This document shows positions 7,623-16,637 of a stretch of 64,000 nucleotides of DNA, in pieces. This DNA comes from Pseudoxanthomonas sp. 3HH-4 (lineage in GTDB: Bacteria; Pseudomonadota; Gammaproteobacteria; Xanthomonadales; Xanthomonadaceae). The notes beneath the pieces were generated by a model. It worked only from the letters and a program-made list of their open reading frames with translations. It was not told the origin of the DNA and did not search any database. Numbering within the stretch: the stretch's first letter is position 1; each line of letters starts with the position of its first letter. The position numbers and the translations under genes are program-made. The DNA lies in assembly GCF_006716465.1 (NCBI RefSeq), contig NZ_VFPB01000001.1:264483-328482 (forward strand), given 5' to 3'.

Positions 7623-9692
7623 ATGTACGACCCGATCCTCGATGCCCTTCGCCGCGGCGCAGTGGCCGATGCCCTGATCGCTGCGGAAGCGTTGGTGGCC
7701 GAACGCCCTGACGATGCCCAGGCGTTGCGCTGGCTGTCCGCCGCCCAGCTTCAGGGCGGCCAGCCCGACGCCGCCCTGGCCAGCATCGACCGCGCCATCG
7801 CGCTGGCACCGGACAACGCCGACCTGCACCTGGCCCGCGCGGGCGTGCTAGTGGGCAGCCGGCGGCCCGACGAGGCGCAGGCGTCGCTGGCCCAGGCCAC
7901 CGGGCTGGATCCCAACCAGTTCACCGCGTACCTGGTGCAGGCGCAGCTGGCGCTGGGTCGCGGCGACCTGGAAGAGGCCGAACGCCTGAACCGCCTTGCC
8001 GCCCGTGTGTCACCGGATCATCCGCAGCTTGCCGCCGTCGAAGGCATGGTCACCTTGCGTCGCGGCGATGCCGACACGGCCCTGAAGATCGTGAGTGCGG
8101 CGTTGCAGGTGGCACCCGAGGAAGTGCAGCTGCGCTATTCGCTCGGCTTCATCCACATGGCGCTCGGGCACTGGGCGTTCGCCGAACAGGCATTCCGTGG
8201 CGTGGTGGAGCGGACGCCGGGCGCGGACAGCCTGCGCAGCCTGATCGCGGACCTCATCCGCCGGCAGGGGCGTCCCGCCGATGCCGCCGACGAACTGGTC
8301 CCGCTGGTGGCGCGCAACAACGCGCCCGCGCTGCACCGCTACATCGGCCACCTGCGCCTTGCCGCAGGACAGGATGAGGAAGCGCTGGCCTCGCTGCGGA
8401 TCGCCCTGGCCGGACAGCCGCGCGATCGCGACACCGTGCTGGCGATCATCGAGGCGTGGCGTCGCCTGGGCATGCAGGATGATGCGCGCAACACGCTGGA
8501 TGCCGCCCTGGCCACCACGCCGGACGAGCACGATCTGTGGCTGGCGCGCCTGCTGTTCGAGCCCGTGGGCAGCGCCGAGGCGCGCGCGGTGGTCGAGCGC
8601 TGGGTGTCGGCGATGCCGCAGCACGTGCCCGCGATGGAGGCCCAGATGTCGGTGCTGGATGCGGCAGGCGAGCGTGATGCGGCCGAAGCCGTGGCGCGAC
8701 GGATCGTCGCTCTCGACCCGGGCCGTGCGAGCGCCGAGCAGCGGGTGGTCGAGGCACTGTTCGAACGCGATCCGGTATCCGCTATCGCACGCGTCGGCGA
8801 ACTCGCCGACCAGGCCACCGAACCGCACCACAAGCGCAGCCTGCGCAGTTGGCAGGCCTTCGTCCGCGACCGCGCCGGCCGGTATGCCGATGCCGCCGCC
8901 ACGTGGGCCGCACTGGCCCGCGAACTCGCCCCCACGCGCCTGCCGTTGTGGACCCCGAGCGGCGCCCAGGGCCCCTGGCCCGACGTGGCGCCGATTCCGA
9001 TGTCGTCCGCCGGCCGCCCATACCCCATCCTGCTGTGGGGCGCGCCGGGCACCGTGGTCGAATCGATCGCCGGTGTCCTGGGCGCGATCAGCCATCGCCT
9101 GCGTGGTGACCGCTTCCTGCCCAATCCGCCGGTGGACGCCTTCCAGAACTACCACACGCCGGCACGGCTCCTGTCCGGCGAATTGTCGGGTGAAGCCTGC
9201 GTGGCGGGGTGGCGCGAGACGCTGGCCAACCGCTCGGAAGATGGCGGCATCGTCGATTGGCTGCCGTGGTGGGACAACGCGCTCCTGCTGGCCCTCCGTC
9301 CGCATCTGCCGGAGGCGCTGCTGATCATCGCGGTGCGCGATCCACGTGATGCCTTCCTGGATTGGTTGGCATTCGGTGCCCCGGCCCCGCTGGCCCTGGA
9401 CGACCTGGACGCCGGCGCGCGCTGGCTGGCGCAGCTGTTCGACCAGGTCGCCGATGTGCACGAGCATGACCTGTTCCCGAGCCGACTGATCGCGATGGAT
9501 GCGATCAAGGACGATGCCGCGGCCGTGGCGCAGGCGCTGAGCCGGGCGCTGGGCGCGCAGCTGACCGAACCGCCTTCTTCGGGTGCGCGCCGCTTCCCCG
9601 CTGGTCACTGGCGCCACTACGCCGACGTGCTGGCCGGCCCGTTCGCCGCGCTGACGCCGGTGGCGGTGCGGCTGGGTTATCCGGAAGCCTGA
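7623..9692 (+). CDS. TPR protein with C-terminal sulfotransferase-like domain
   Basis: A 689-residue protein. Residues about 1-430 form at least ten TPR-like helical repeats. The C-terminal part (about 465-689) resembles TPR-sulfotransferase fusions common in Xanthomonadaceae. In the expected PAPS 5'-phosphosulfate loop the sequence is LLWGAPGTVVESIAG (about 468-482), lacking the usual SGT(T/S) pattern, while the 3'-phosphate-binding style motif VRDPRDAFLDW (about 570) is kept. It may bind a nucleotide or sulfated ligand poorly, or be a catalytically dead relative. There is no signal peptide. The neighbours give no clear pathway. Confidence 0.82.
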   Translation: MYDPILDALRRGAVADALIAAEALVAERPDDAQALRWLSAAQLQGGQPDAALASIDRAIALAPDNADLHLARAGVLVGSRRPDEAQASLAQATGLDPNQFTAYLVQAQLALGRGDLEEAERLNRLAARVSPDHPQLAAVEGMVTLRRGDADTALKIVSAALQVAPEEVQLRYSLGFIHMALGHWAFAEQAFRGVVERTPGADSLRSLIADLIRRQGRPADAADELVPLVARNNAPALHRYIGHLRLAAGQDEEALASLRIALAGQPRDRDTVLAIIEAWRRLGMQDDARNTLDAALATTPDEHDLWLARLLFEPVGSAEARAVVERWVSAMPQHVPAMEAQMSVLDAAGERDAAEAVARRIVALDPGRASAEQRVVEALFERDPVSAIARVGELADQATEPHHKRSLRSWQAFVRDRAGRYADAAATWAALARELAPTRLPLWTPSGAQGPWPDVAPIPMSSAGRPYPILLWGAPGTVVESIAGVLGAISHRLRGDRFLPNPPVDAFQNYHTPARLLSGELSGEACVAGWRETLANRSEDGGIVDWLPWWDNALLLALRPHLPEALLIIAVRDPRDAFLDWLAFGAPAPLALDDLDAGARWLAQLFDQVADVHEHDLFPSRLIAMDAIKDDAAAVAQALSRALGAQLTEPPSSGARRFPAGHWRHYADVLAGPFAALTPVAVRLGYPEA

Positions 9693-9723
9693 TCCCCTTT
9701 TCCCGCATCTGCAGGAGTCACGC

Positions 9724-10338
9724 ATGCGTCTCTGGAGCGACAGTTTCGAGAATACGAAGCCCATCCCCGCCGGCTTCGCGATGGGCCAGCCCGACGGATT
9801 CGCCGCGAACCGCAATCCCCACCTGGCCTGGGACGGCGTGCCTGCCGGGACGAAGTCCTTCGCCCTGCTGTGCATCGACCCCGACGCACCGACCGTCCCG
9901 GAGACGGTCGGTCGCGACGACCTGCAGATCCCGGTCGAGCAACCGCGCGGGCATTTCATCCACTGGGCGATGGCCGACATCGCACCGGAGGTGCGGGAGA
10001 TCGCCGCCGGTAGCTGCAGCGACGGCGTCACGGCCAAGGGCAAGCAGCAGCCTGCAGGACCGGCGGGTGCGCGGCAGGGCCTGAACGACTACACCGGCTG
10101 GTTCGCCGGTGACGCGCAGATGGGGGGCGACTACTACGGCTACGACGGTCCATACCCGCCCTTCAACGACCTGCGTGTGCATCGGTATTTCTTCCGCCTG
10201 TTCGCGCTGGATCTCGCCACGCTCGACCTGCCGGCGCGATTCACCGCCGGTGATGTGGAGCGCACGATGCAGGGGCACGTGCTCGCCGAAGCCGCCGTGC
10301 ACGGCACCTACACGTTGAACGCCGCGCTGCGCGGATGA
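9724..10338 (+). CDS. YbhB/YbcL family Raf kinase inhibitor-like protein (PEBP fold)
   Basis: A 204-residue phosphatidylethanolamine-binding-protein fold. Family marks are the N-terminal RLWSDSFENTKPIPAGFA, the ligand-site segment CIDPDAPT, HFIHWAMADI and the late GPYPPFNDLRVHRYFFRLFALD (shown here by position, about residues 140-160). It has no signal peptide, so it is cytoplasmic. The biochemical role of bacterial members is not settled. TGCAGGAG lies at proper spacing before the ATG. The stop overlaps the start of the RDD gene (ATGA). Confidence 0.9.
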   Translation: MRLWSDSFENTKPIPAGFAMGQPDGFAANRNPHLAWDGVPAGTKSFALLCIDPDAPTVPETVGRDDLQIPVEQPRGHFIHWAMADIAPEVREIAAGSCSDGVTAKGKQQPAGPAGARQGLNDYTGWFAGDAQMGGDYYGYDGPYPPFNDLRVHRYFFRLFALDLATLDLPARFTAGDVERTMQGHVLAEAAVHGTYTLNAALRG

Positions 10339-10844
10339 CGGCCGGCGACGGAGACAACCCGTACGAAAGTCCCCGGAGCCTGGTGGCGGACACCATCGAG
10401 GAGATCGGGCCCCTGACTCCGGCCACGAAGCTGCGGCGTTTCGTCCATTGGCTGATCGACCGGGTCATCGTGGTCGGCGTCATTTTCCTGGCCATGATCG
10501 TGGTCGGCATCGTGGGTGGCGACGAGGCGCTGGCGTGGGCCGAACGCCTCACCTGGTGGCAGGACCAGCTGATCGGGTTCGAGGCGATCATCGTCTACTA
10601 CACGCTGATGGAAGGCCTCACCGGCACCACCCTCGGCAAGTTGCTGACCGGCACGCGCATCGTCGATGAGAGCGGGCGCAAGGCGACATTCCGCCAGGCG
10701 CTGTTGCGCAGCGTGACGCGGGTGGTGCCGTTCGAAGCGTTCTCCGTCCTGCTTGCCGACGAGGAGGACCCGCGAGGCTGGCATGACCGCTGGCCGCGGA
10801 CGCGGGTGGTGCGGACGCGCCGCGCGGTGGCACTCACGGCCTGA
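10335..10844 (+). CDS. RDD family membrane protein
   Basis: A 169-residue inner membrane protein. The first RDD helix region carries RRFVHWLIDRVIVVGVIFLA (about residues 35-54), and the second half has the family motif GLTGTTLGKLLTGTRIVDESG. The function is unclear; some RDD proteins affect sodium/proton exchange. It is translationally coupled to the PEBP gene through an ATGA overlap. Confidence 0.85.
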   Translation: MTAGDGDNPYESPRSLVADTIEEIGPLTPATKLRRFVHWLIDRVIVVGVIFLAMIVVGIVGGDEALAWAERLTWWQDQLIGFEAIIVYYTLMEGLTGTTLGKLLTGTRIVDESGRKATFRQALLRSVTRVVPFEAFSVLLADEEDPRGWHDRWPRTRVVRTRRAVALTA

Positions 10845-10859
10845 CGCGCGGCGATCGCG

Positions 10860-12278
10860 TCATCCGTTCGGATCGCGCCAGCGCCAGCGCCCGTCGCGCT
10901 CGATGACCAGACAGGTGCCGGCGGGCGGACACGTCGCCGCCACGTGGATGGCATTCGGCGCGATACCGAGCCGCCACGCCAGGCCCATCTGGCCGATGGC
11001 GTAGAAGCGCTGGTCATCTGCCACGCTCACGTGCAGTGGCGAGGCGACGGGCTGCCGCGCCAGTGCCTGCAGGGTCGCCTCCGCCCAGTGCGCGCGGCCG
11101 ATGAGGCCGGGATGGTCCAGCCGGCGCGTGCCTTCCACTGCGATCCAGGACGACACGGCGACCAGCGCGGCCACCAGCAGTGCGGCGCGATCGGTCGCCA
11201 CGCAACGCGCCAGTGCGACGACGGGCAGGATCACGGCGATGGCGGCGTAGTACTCGTAGCTGTTCCATGCGAGCAGGAAGTACGGGGCGTAGGCGAGCAC
11301 CGCGAACGCGCCAACGCATACCCATTGCCGCGGTGCCAACAGGCCACGTCCGCGCCAGCCGGCGATCGCCCAGGCGGCCAGCATCGGGAGTGCGGTGGTC
11401 GCGATCCAGGCCAGCCCCTGCATGCGGTCACCCGCGACCGCCATCCGCATCGCCTCGCGCGGGACATTCAGCAGCCAGGCGACGAACGACGCCGCGTTGC
11501 GCAACAGGTTGCTTCCGAGGCTCAATGCGTAGGCGTCATCGGTATTGGCGGTGAAGCGCGCGCGCAGCCACAGCCAGACTGCGACGACGGCGACACAGGC
11601 CAACCAGGCGAAGAATTCATCGCGGTGTGGCCGGCGCGCGGCGACGAACCATGCCACCACCAGCATCAGCGCAGGCGTCAGTGCCGCGGACTCCTTGCTC
11701 AGCAGCGCCAGGGCAAGCCACACCGGGAGCGAGGCCAACAGCAGGGCGCGCCACGTGCCCGCGGTGTCGCGCGCGCTGGTCCAGGCGGCCAGCAGCAGCG
11801 TGGTGAACAGCGTCAGCATGGCGTTGTTCGCGGCGGCCGCCCAGTGCACGGGCAGCAGGTGCATCGTCAGTCCGCCATACACGGCGGCAGCGAGTGTGGC
11901 GATGCGCCAGGCATGCGTCCAGCAGCAGGCGCGCGCCACGCGGAAGGCGAACAGCGCGACGCCAAGCGTGGCCAGTACATGCAGGACCAGGCTGACCACG
12001 TGCGCGGCATGCGCGCTGCCGCCCAGCGACGCATCGATCCAGCGCCAATAGCCCTCCTGCGAGAACGGCCGCCAGAAACGCGGAGGCGACGACGGCCAGA
12101 AATCCGACCACCATGGCGCGCCGGCCGCATTGGTCGCATGCGCGGCGTGCAGGAACACGTAGTCATCGCCCCAGAACGGCGTGTCCAGTGCCGGCCACCA
12201 CATCAGGAGCGCGGAGGCCGCCAACAGGGCGGCGGCCATCCAGGGAAGGGCGGAAGCGTTCCTTGCGGGGTGGTTCAT
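10860..12278 (-). CDS. Polytopic membrane protein, GT-C glycosyltransferase-like
   Basis: A 472-residue protein with about nine to eleven hydrophobic segments. After the first one comes the acidic loop DTPFWGDDYVFLHAA, the place where GT-C enzymes (PMT/ArnT-type) keep their catalytic aspartates. A large hydrophilic C-terminal part follows the last membrane segment. GT-C enzymes move sugars from polyprenyl-phosphate donors on the periplasmic side. No other glycan genes are close, so donor and acceptor are unknown. The ATG at 12278 is chosen; a TTG one codon upstream is possible. Confidence 0.7.
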   Translation of the reverse strand: MNHPARNASALPWMAAALLAASALLMWWPALDTPFWGDDYVFLHAAHATNAAGAPWWSDFWPSSPPRFWRPFSQEGYWRWIDASLGGSAHAAHVVSLVLHVLATLGVALFAFRVARACCWTHAWRIATLAAAVYGGLTMHLLPVHWAAAANNAMLTLFTTLLLAAWTSARDTAGTWRALLLASLPVWLALALLSKESAALTPALMLVVAWFVAARRPHRDEFFAWLACVAVVAVWLWLRARFTANTDDAYALSLGSNLLRNAASFVAWLLNVPREAMRMAVAGDRMQGLAWIATTALPMLAAWAIAGWRGRGLLAPRQWVCVGAFAVLAYAPYFLLAWNSYEYYAAIAVILPVVALARCVATDRAALLVAALVAVSSWIAVEGTRRLDHPGLIGRAHWAEATLQALARQPVASPLHVSVADDQRFYAIGQMGLAWRLGIAPNAIHVAATCPPAGTCLVIERDGRWRWRDPNG

Positions 12279-12375
12279 CAATCGCGCGTCGCAGCCAGTG
12301 ACGCGCCACTATAGCGGCTGGCCTGCAGCATCGATGCGCGCCCTGCACGCAGGGCACGCATCGTGCGGCGGACCG

Positions 12376-13194
12376 TCACTTCTTCTCGTTCGCCGACTCC
12401 ACCACCATGTCCAGCACGTAGGCATTCGCCGAGGCATCGGCTGGCGGGTTTTTCACGGTGTAGCGGTCAACGCGCAGCACGTTGCGGACGCCCGGTTCGT
12501 GGGTGTAGCCCTCGATGCTGTCGTAGAAGTGCTGGAACTCACCGGGCGTGCCGACCTTCAGGCCTTTGTCGTCGTACGCGATCTCGCGCACCTGCAGGCA
12601 CTGCTTGTCGGGGATCAGCGGGTGGCTGCAGGGCTTGGTCTCCGACGCGACTTCCAGGAACACGCGTTCACCGGGGCCGCCGTAGCGGGTTTCCACCGTG
12701 GGGTTGCCGGCGAACAGCAATTTGTCGCCGGTCGCGGTGGTGAGCGCCAGTTGGGCGACGCCGTCCTGCGTGGCAGCGACCTTCAACGTGCCCTCCAACC
12801 GCTTGCCGATCTCTTGGTCGAGCGCCATCAGCGCGTTGTCGGTGCAGGCCATCATGGTGGACGTCAGTTGGCCGATGGTAAGGCTGGTGTCCGACAGCGT
12901 GTAGGTGCCGCCCATGCGATTGCAGGCGTTGGACACGCCCAGCCGTCCTTCCTTGAAATCGAGTTGCAGCGGCTTGTCGGCACGTGCGAACAAGGCATCG
13001 ATGCGCTTGCCCTGCGCGTCGGTGGCGTCCATGAGTTGCCAGTGGTACTGCGGAAGCAGTGCGGACGCATCAAGGGTGGCCGCCGCTGGCGTCGCCGCGG
13101 TGGCGTTGGCGGGCGCGGGCACGTCGGTCTGTTCTGCGGGCTTGGTGCAGGCGATCAGCACCAGCGGCAGGGCGAGCAGCAGCAATCGTTTCAT
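12376..13194 (-). CDS. META and DUF4377 domain lipoprotein
   Basis: A 272-residue lipoprotein with signal and lipobox LPLVLIAC. After a Pro/Ala-rich linker comes a META domain (about residues 45-155: HWQLMDATDAQGKRI, then the SNACNRMGGTYTL block, as in HslJ). A DUF4377 domain follows, marked by ETKPCSHPLIPDKQCLQVRE. The META/DUF4377 pairing is seen in envelope-stress or heat-shock proteins. The start at 13194 has a GGAG site five bases upstream; a start 12 bases earlier is also possible. The gene stands alone and its promoter side faces a repeat. Confidence 0.85.
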   Translation of the reverse strand: MKRLLLLALPLVLIACTKPAEQTDVPAPANATAATPAAATLDASALLPQYHWQLMDATDAQGKRIDALFARADKPLQLDFKEGRLGVSNACNRMGGTYTLSDTSLTIGQLTSTMMACTDNALMALDQEIGKRLEGTLKVAATQDGVAQLALTTATGDKLLFAGNPTVETRYGGPGERVFLEVASETKPCSHPLIPDKQCLQVREIAYDDKGLKVGTPGEFQHFYDSIEGYTHEPGVRNVLRVDRYTVKNPPADASANAYVLDMVVESANEKK

Positions 13195-13271
13195 GGTGTT
13201 CTCCATCGGGGTGGCGGTATGCAAACGCGTGACGGGTTGGAACGGGGTGAAGGCCGGGCGACGCACTTGCT

Positions 13272-13411
13272 GTAGGAGCGACGTCAGTCGCGACCGCACG
13301 GCCGGCATGCCCTGAAGCGGCTGTTCGCCATCCGGGCGCGCTGCGGCGCGTTCATCCTCATGCACGGTGAATGGCTATCGGGGCGCGGTCGCGACTGACG
13401 TCGCTCCTACA
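13272..13411. repeat. Inverted pair of GTAGGAGCGACGTCAGTCGC repeats (REP-like)
   Basis: One unit, starting GTAGGAGCGACGTCAGTCGC, lies at 13272-13300, and its reverse complement at 13385-13411 ends GTCGCTCCTAC. About 85 nt separate them. Each unit contains its own short palindrome (GCGAC-GTCA-GTCGC) and begins with GTAG, as in the GTAG-class REP elements known from Stenotrophomonas. A second pair lies at 52593-52748. The copies fill the gap between the META lipoprotein and uppP genes. Confidence 0.85.
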
Positions 13412-13430
13412 GGGAATAGGGAGCGGCGGC

Positions 13431-14228
13431 TCAGCTGCCCACGGGCATCAGCAACAGCAGCAGCGCGCCCAGCACGATGCGGTAGATGGCGAAGCCGGTG
13501 AAGCGGTGCGCCTTGATGAAGCCGAGCAGCCACTTCACCACCACGAAGCCCGTCGCGGTGGCGGCGGCGAACGCCAGCGCCACTTCGCTCCAGTTCTCGC
13601 TGCCCAGCGCGTCGTCCTTCACCAGTTCCAGGAAGGCGTAACCGCTGGCCGCGAACATGGTGGGAATGCCCAGCAGGAAGACGAACTCCGCTGCCGACGA
13701 GCGCCGGCTGGTGCCGGCCAGCATGGCCATGAAGATCGCCGCTGCGGAGCGCGAGGTGCCGGGAAAGACACCGGCCACCACCTGCGCAAGACCGACCAGG
13801 ATTGCCACCTTCCACGTGATGGTGGCCACATCACCGCGTTTTTCGGCGAAGTGCTCGGCCACCAGCATCCACACGCCGCCGATGATCAGCGCCCACGCGA
13901 TCGGGGTGACGGTCTCCGGCAGTTCCCAGCCGGCCAAGCGGACGGGCAGGCCGACCAGCGCGGTGACCAGGAAGGCGGCCGCCAGCTTCATCGAGTAGTC
14001 GCGGGCCTCGGCATCACGCCAGCAGCCGGTCGCCAGTTCCCAGATCCGGCGCCGGAACACCAGCGTGGTGGCGAGGATGGCCCCGGCCTGGATGACGATG
14101 TTGAAGAAGTCCGAGCGCTCGCCCAGCCAGTGTTGCGCGATGAGCAGGTGGCCGGTGCTGGAGACCGGCAGGAATTCGGTCAGGCCCTCGAGGATGCCGA
14201 GCAGCAGCGCGGCGAGCAGGTCTGTCAT
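13431..14228 (-). CDS. uppP: Undecaprenyl-diphosphatase UppP/BacA
   Basis: A 265-residue integral membrane enzyme that dephosphorylates undecaprenyl pyrophosphate, recycling the carrier for cell wall and glycan synthesis and giving bacitracin tolerance. Both signature blocks are present: EGLTEFLPVSSTGH at residues 14-27 and PGTSRSAAA near 165. Length and hydrophobic profile are normal for the family. The ATG at 14228 matches the family N-terminus (MTDLLAALLLGILEGLTEFL); the frame extends upstream without similarity. It is divergent from glnA, so its promoter shares the 212-nt gap that carries the glnA control sites. Confidence 0.95.
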   Translation of the reverse strand: MTDLLAALLLGILEGLTEFLPVSSTGHLLIAQHWLGERSDFFNIVIQAGAILATTLVFRRRIWELATGCWRDAEARDYSMKLAAAFLVTALVGLPVRLAGWELPETVTPIAWALIIGGVWMLVAEHFAEKRGDVATITWKVAILVGLAQVVAGVFPGTSRSAAAIFMAMLAGTSRRSSAAEFVFLLGIPTMFAASGYAFLELVKDDALGSENWSEVALAFAAATATGFVVVKWLLGFIKAHRFTGFAIYRIVLGALLLLLMPVGS

Positions 14229-14276
14229 GAGCGAGGGCGCGGTAAGGGAGGCGGCAAAGAATAGTGGAAACGACGA

Positions 14277-14293
14277 TGCACCGCGTTGGTTCG
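14277..14293 (+). promoter_or_regulatory. Probable NtrC enhancer site 1 upstream of glnA
   Basis: TGCACCGCGTTGGTTCG matches the NtrC pattern GCAC-N5-TGGTGC except for one base in the right half (TGGTTC). Its centre is about 127 bases before the predicted glnA start point, in the range of enteric glnA enhancers. Confidence 0.6.
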
Positions 14294-14307
14294 TGACGCA
14301 AGGAAAA

Positions 14308-14324
14308 TGCACCAAACAAGGGAC
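14308..14324 (+). promoter_or_regulatory. Possible weak NtrC site 2 upstream of glnA
   Basis: TGCACCAAACAAGGGAC has an ideal left half (TGCACCA) and a poor right half. It starts exactly 31 bases (three helical turns) after site 1, the phasing expected for cooperative NtrC dimers. It is weak when taken alone. Confidence 0.4.
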
Positions 14325-14385
14325 TCTGCGTGACGGGCATGTCAAAGGCGCCTATGTAAATCAATAGGTTGAGCGAATCTTGGGG

Positions 14386-14402
14386 TTGGCACGGGGATTG
14401 CT
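14386..14402 (+). promoter_or_regulatory. Sigma-54 (RpoN) promoter of glnA
   Basis: TTGGCACGGGGATTGCT is an essentially perfect -24/-12 element (TGGCAC-N5-TTGC), with GG at 14388-14389 and GC at 14400-14401. The predicted transcript starts near 14412, leaving a leader of about 29 nt before the glnA ATG at 14441. Confidence 0.88.
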
Positions 14403-14440
14403 CTATCCCGTCACACACTTATCCAACCCGAGGTTCCGAG

Positions 14441-15850
14441 ATGTCCCTGGACAACGTTGAGAAGCTGATCAAGGACCACAAGGTCGAGTTCGTCGACCTG
14501 CGCTTCGTCGACATGCGCGGTGTCGAGCAGCACGTCACCTTCCCCGTCAGCATCGTGGATGCGTCCCTGTTCGAAGACGGCAAGATGTTCGACGGCTCAT
14601 CGATCTCGGGCTGGAAGGGCATCAACGAGTCCGACATGGTGCTGCTGCCCGACCCGACCACCGCCTACCTCGATCCGTTCTACGCCGACCCGACCCTGGT
14701 CCTGGTCTGCGACATCCTCGACCCGGCCACCATGCAGGGCTACACGCGCGATCCGCGCGGCATCGCCAAGCGCGCCGAAGCCCACCTGAAGGCCAGCGGC
14801 GTCGCCGACCTGGCGTTCTTCGGCCCGGAACCCGAGTTCTTCATCTTCGACTCCGTGCAGTTCGCCAACGACATGGGCAACACCTTCTTCAAGATCAACT
14901 CCGAAGAAGGCGCGTGGAACAGCGGCAAGAGCTACGACGGCGCCAACAGCGGCTACCGTCCCGGCATCAAGGGCGGCTACTTCCCGGTGCCGCCGACCGA
15001 CTCGCTGCACGACCTGCGCGCCGAGATGTGCAAGACACTGGAGCAGGTCGGCATCGAAGTCGAAGTGCACCACCACGAAGTCGCCACCGCCGGCCAGTGC
15101 GAGATCGGCGCCAAGTTCAACACGCTGGTGCAGAAGGCTGACGAACTGCAGCGCATGAAGTACGTGGTGCGCAACGTCGCCCACCGCAACGGCAAGACCG
15201 TCACCTTCATGCCGAAGCCGATCGTCGGCGACAACGGCAGCGGCATGCACGTGCACCAGTCGCTGGCCAAGGGCGGCCAGAACCTGTTCTCCGGCGATGG
15301 ATACGGCGGCCTGTCGCAGCTGGCGCTGTGGTACATCGGCGGCATCTTCAAGCACGCCAAGGCGATCAACGCATTCGCCAACTCGGGCACCAACAGCTAC
15401 AAGCGCCTGGTCCCGGGCTTCGAAGCGCCGGTGATGCTGGCCTACTCGGCGCGCAACCGCTCCGCCTCGTGCCGCATCCCGTGGGTGGCCAACCCGAAGG
15501 CGCGCCGCATCGAGATCCGCTTCCCCGATCCGCTGCAGTCCGGCTACCTGACCTTCACCGCGCTGATGATGGCCGGCCTGGACGGCATCAAGAACCAGAT
15601 CGACCCCGGTGCTCCTTCCGACAAGGACCTGTACGACCTGCCGCCGGAAGAAGAGAAGAACATCCCGCAGGTCTGCTCCAGCCTCGACCAGGCCTTGGAC
15701 GCGCTGGACAAGGACCGCGACTTCCTCAAGGCCGGCGGCGTGATGTCGGACGACTTCATCGATGCCTACATCGCGCTGAAGATGCAGGAAGTGACCAAGT
15801 TCCGCGCGGCCACGCACCCGCTGGAATACCAGCTGTACTACGCCAGCTGA
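14441..15850 (+). CDS. glnA: Glutamine synthetase type I
   Basis: A 469-residue enzyme that makes glutamine from glutamate, ammonia and ATP. It begins [20 protein letters not shown], and the family blocks follow in order: [13 protein letters not shown], the metal-binding [11 protein letters not shown], the ATP-binding [14 protein letters not shown] and [10 protein letters not shown]. The adenylylation loop DLYDLPPEE places the regulatory tyrosine at residue 398, so it is a GSI-beta enzyme open to GlnE control. Expression should be nitrogen-regulated through the sigma-54 promoter just upstream. glnK, amtB, ntrB and ntrC follow on the same strand. Confidence 0.98.
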   Translation: MSLDNVEKLIKDHKVEFVDLRFVDMRGVEQHVTFPVSIVDASLFEDGKMFDGSSISGWKGINESDMVLLPDPTTAYLDPFYADPTLVLVCDILDPATMQGYTRDPRGIAKRAEAHLKASGVADLAFFGPEPEFFIFDSVQFANDMGNTFFKINSEEGAWNSGKSYDGANSGYRPGIKGGYFPVPPTDSLHDLRAEMCKTLEQVGIEVEVHHHEVATAGQCEIGAKFNTLVQKADELQRMKYVVRNVAHRNGKTVTFMPKPIVGDNGSGMHVHQSLAKGGQNLFSGDGYGGLSQLALWYIGGIFKHAKAINAFANSGTNSYKRLVPGFEAPVMLAYSARNRSASCRIPWVANPKARRIEIRFPDPLQSGYLTFTALMMAGLDGIKNQIDPGAPSDKDLYDLPPEEEKNIPQVCSSLDQALDALDKDRDFLKAGGVMSDDFIDAYIALKMQEVTKFRAATHPLEYQLYYAS

Positions 15851-15880
15851 TGCGGGCGCACGCGCACATCGCGATGCACG

Positions 15881-15905
15881 CGGAGGACCGGGCACCGGTC
15901 CTCCG
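15881..15905 (+). terminator. Hairpin after glnA
   Basis: CGGAGGACCGG and CCGGTCCTCCG form a perfect 11-bp stem with a 3-base loop, 30 nt after the glnA stop. No U-run follows, so it may work as an mRNA 3' stabiliser or a weak terminator. Confidence 0.6.
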
Positions 15906-15933
15906 TGTCGCAGCGGGCGCGCACTGAGTCACC

Positions 15934-15979
15934 GCGGCGATGGCGACGGATCTCCCCTCCCACCCGTCGCCATCGCCGC
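15934..15979 (+). other. Second, 16-bp perfect stem-loop after glnA
   Basis: GCGGCGATGGCGACGG (15934-15949) pairs perfectly with CCGTCGCCATCGCCGC (15964-15979) around a 14-base loop. It is followed by ACCTTATTGG, not a clear U-run. Together with the hairpin at 15881 it separates glnA from the glnK leader, so readthrough is probably low. The gap from the glnA stop to the glnK start is 432 nt and also holds a small ORF and a candidate promoter, listed separately. Confidence 0.6.
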
Positions 15980-16098
15980 ACCTTATTGGAGACATCGCGT
16001 TGCGATGGCTTCGACCGGTTGGGGAACCGGGGCACCACCCATCTTCGATTTCCGGAGATCGCACCAACGCTGTACCAGGGGAAACACAGGAGAGGTCC

Positions 16099-16621
<523 letters not shown>

Positions 16622-16637
16622 CACTCGGAGCCCCCAC

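Noticed and set aside
16021-16060. TTGGGGAACCGGGGCACC as a sigma-54 promoter for glnK
   Set aside because: The GG and GC dinucleotides are not at the required 10-base spacing.
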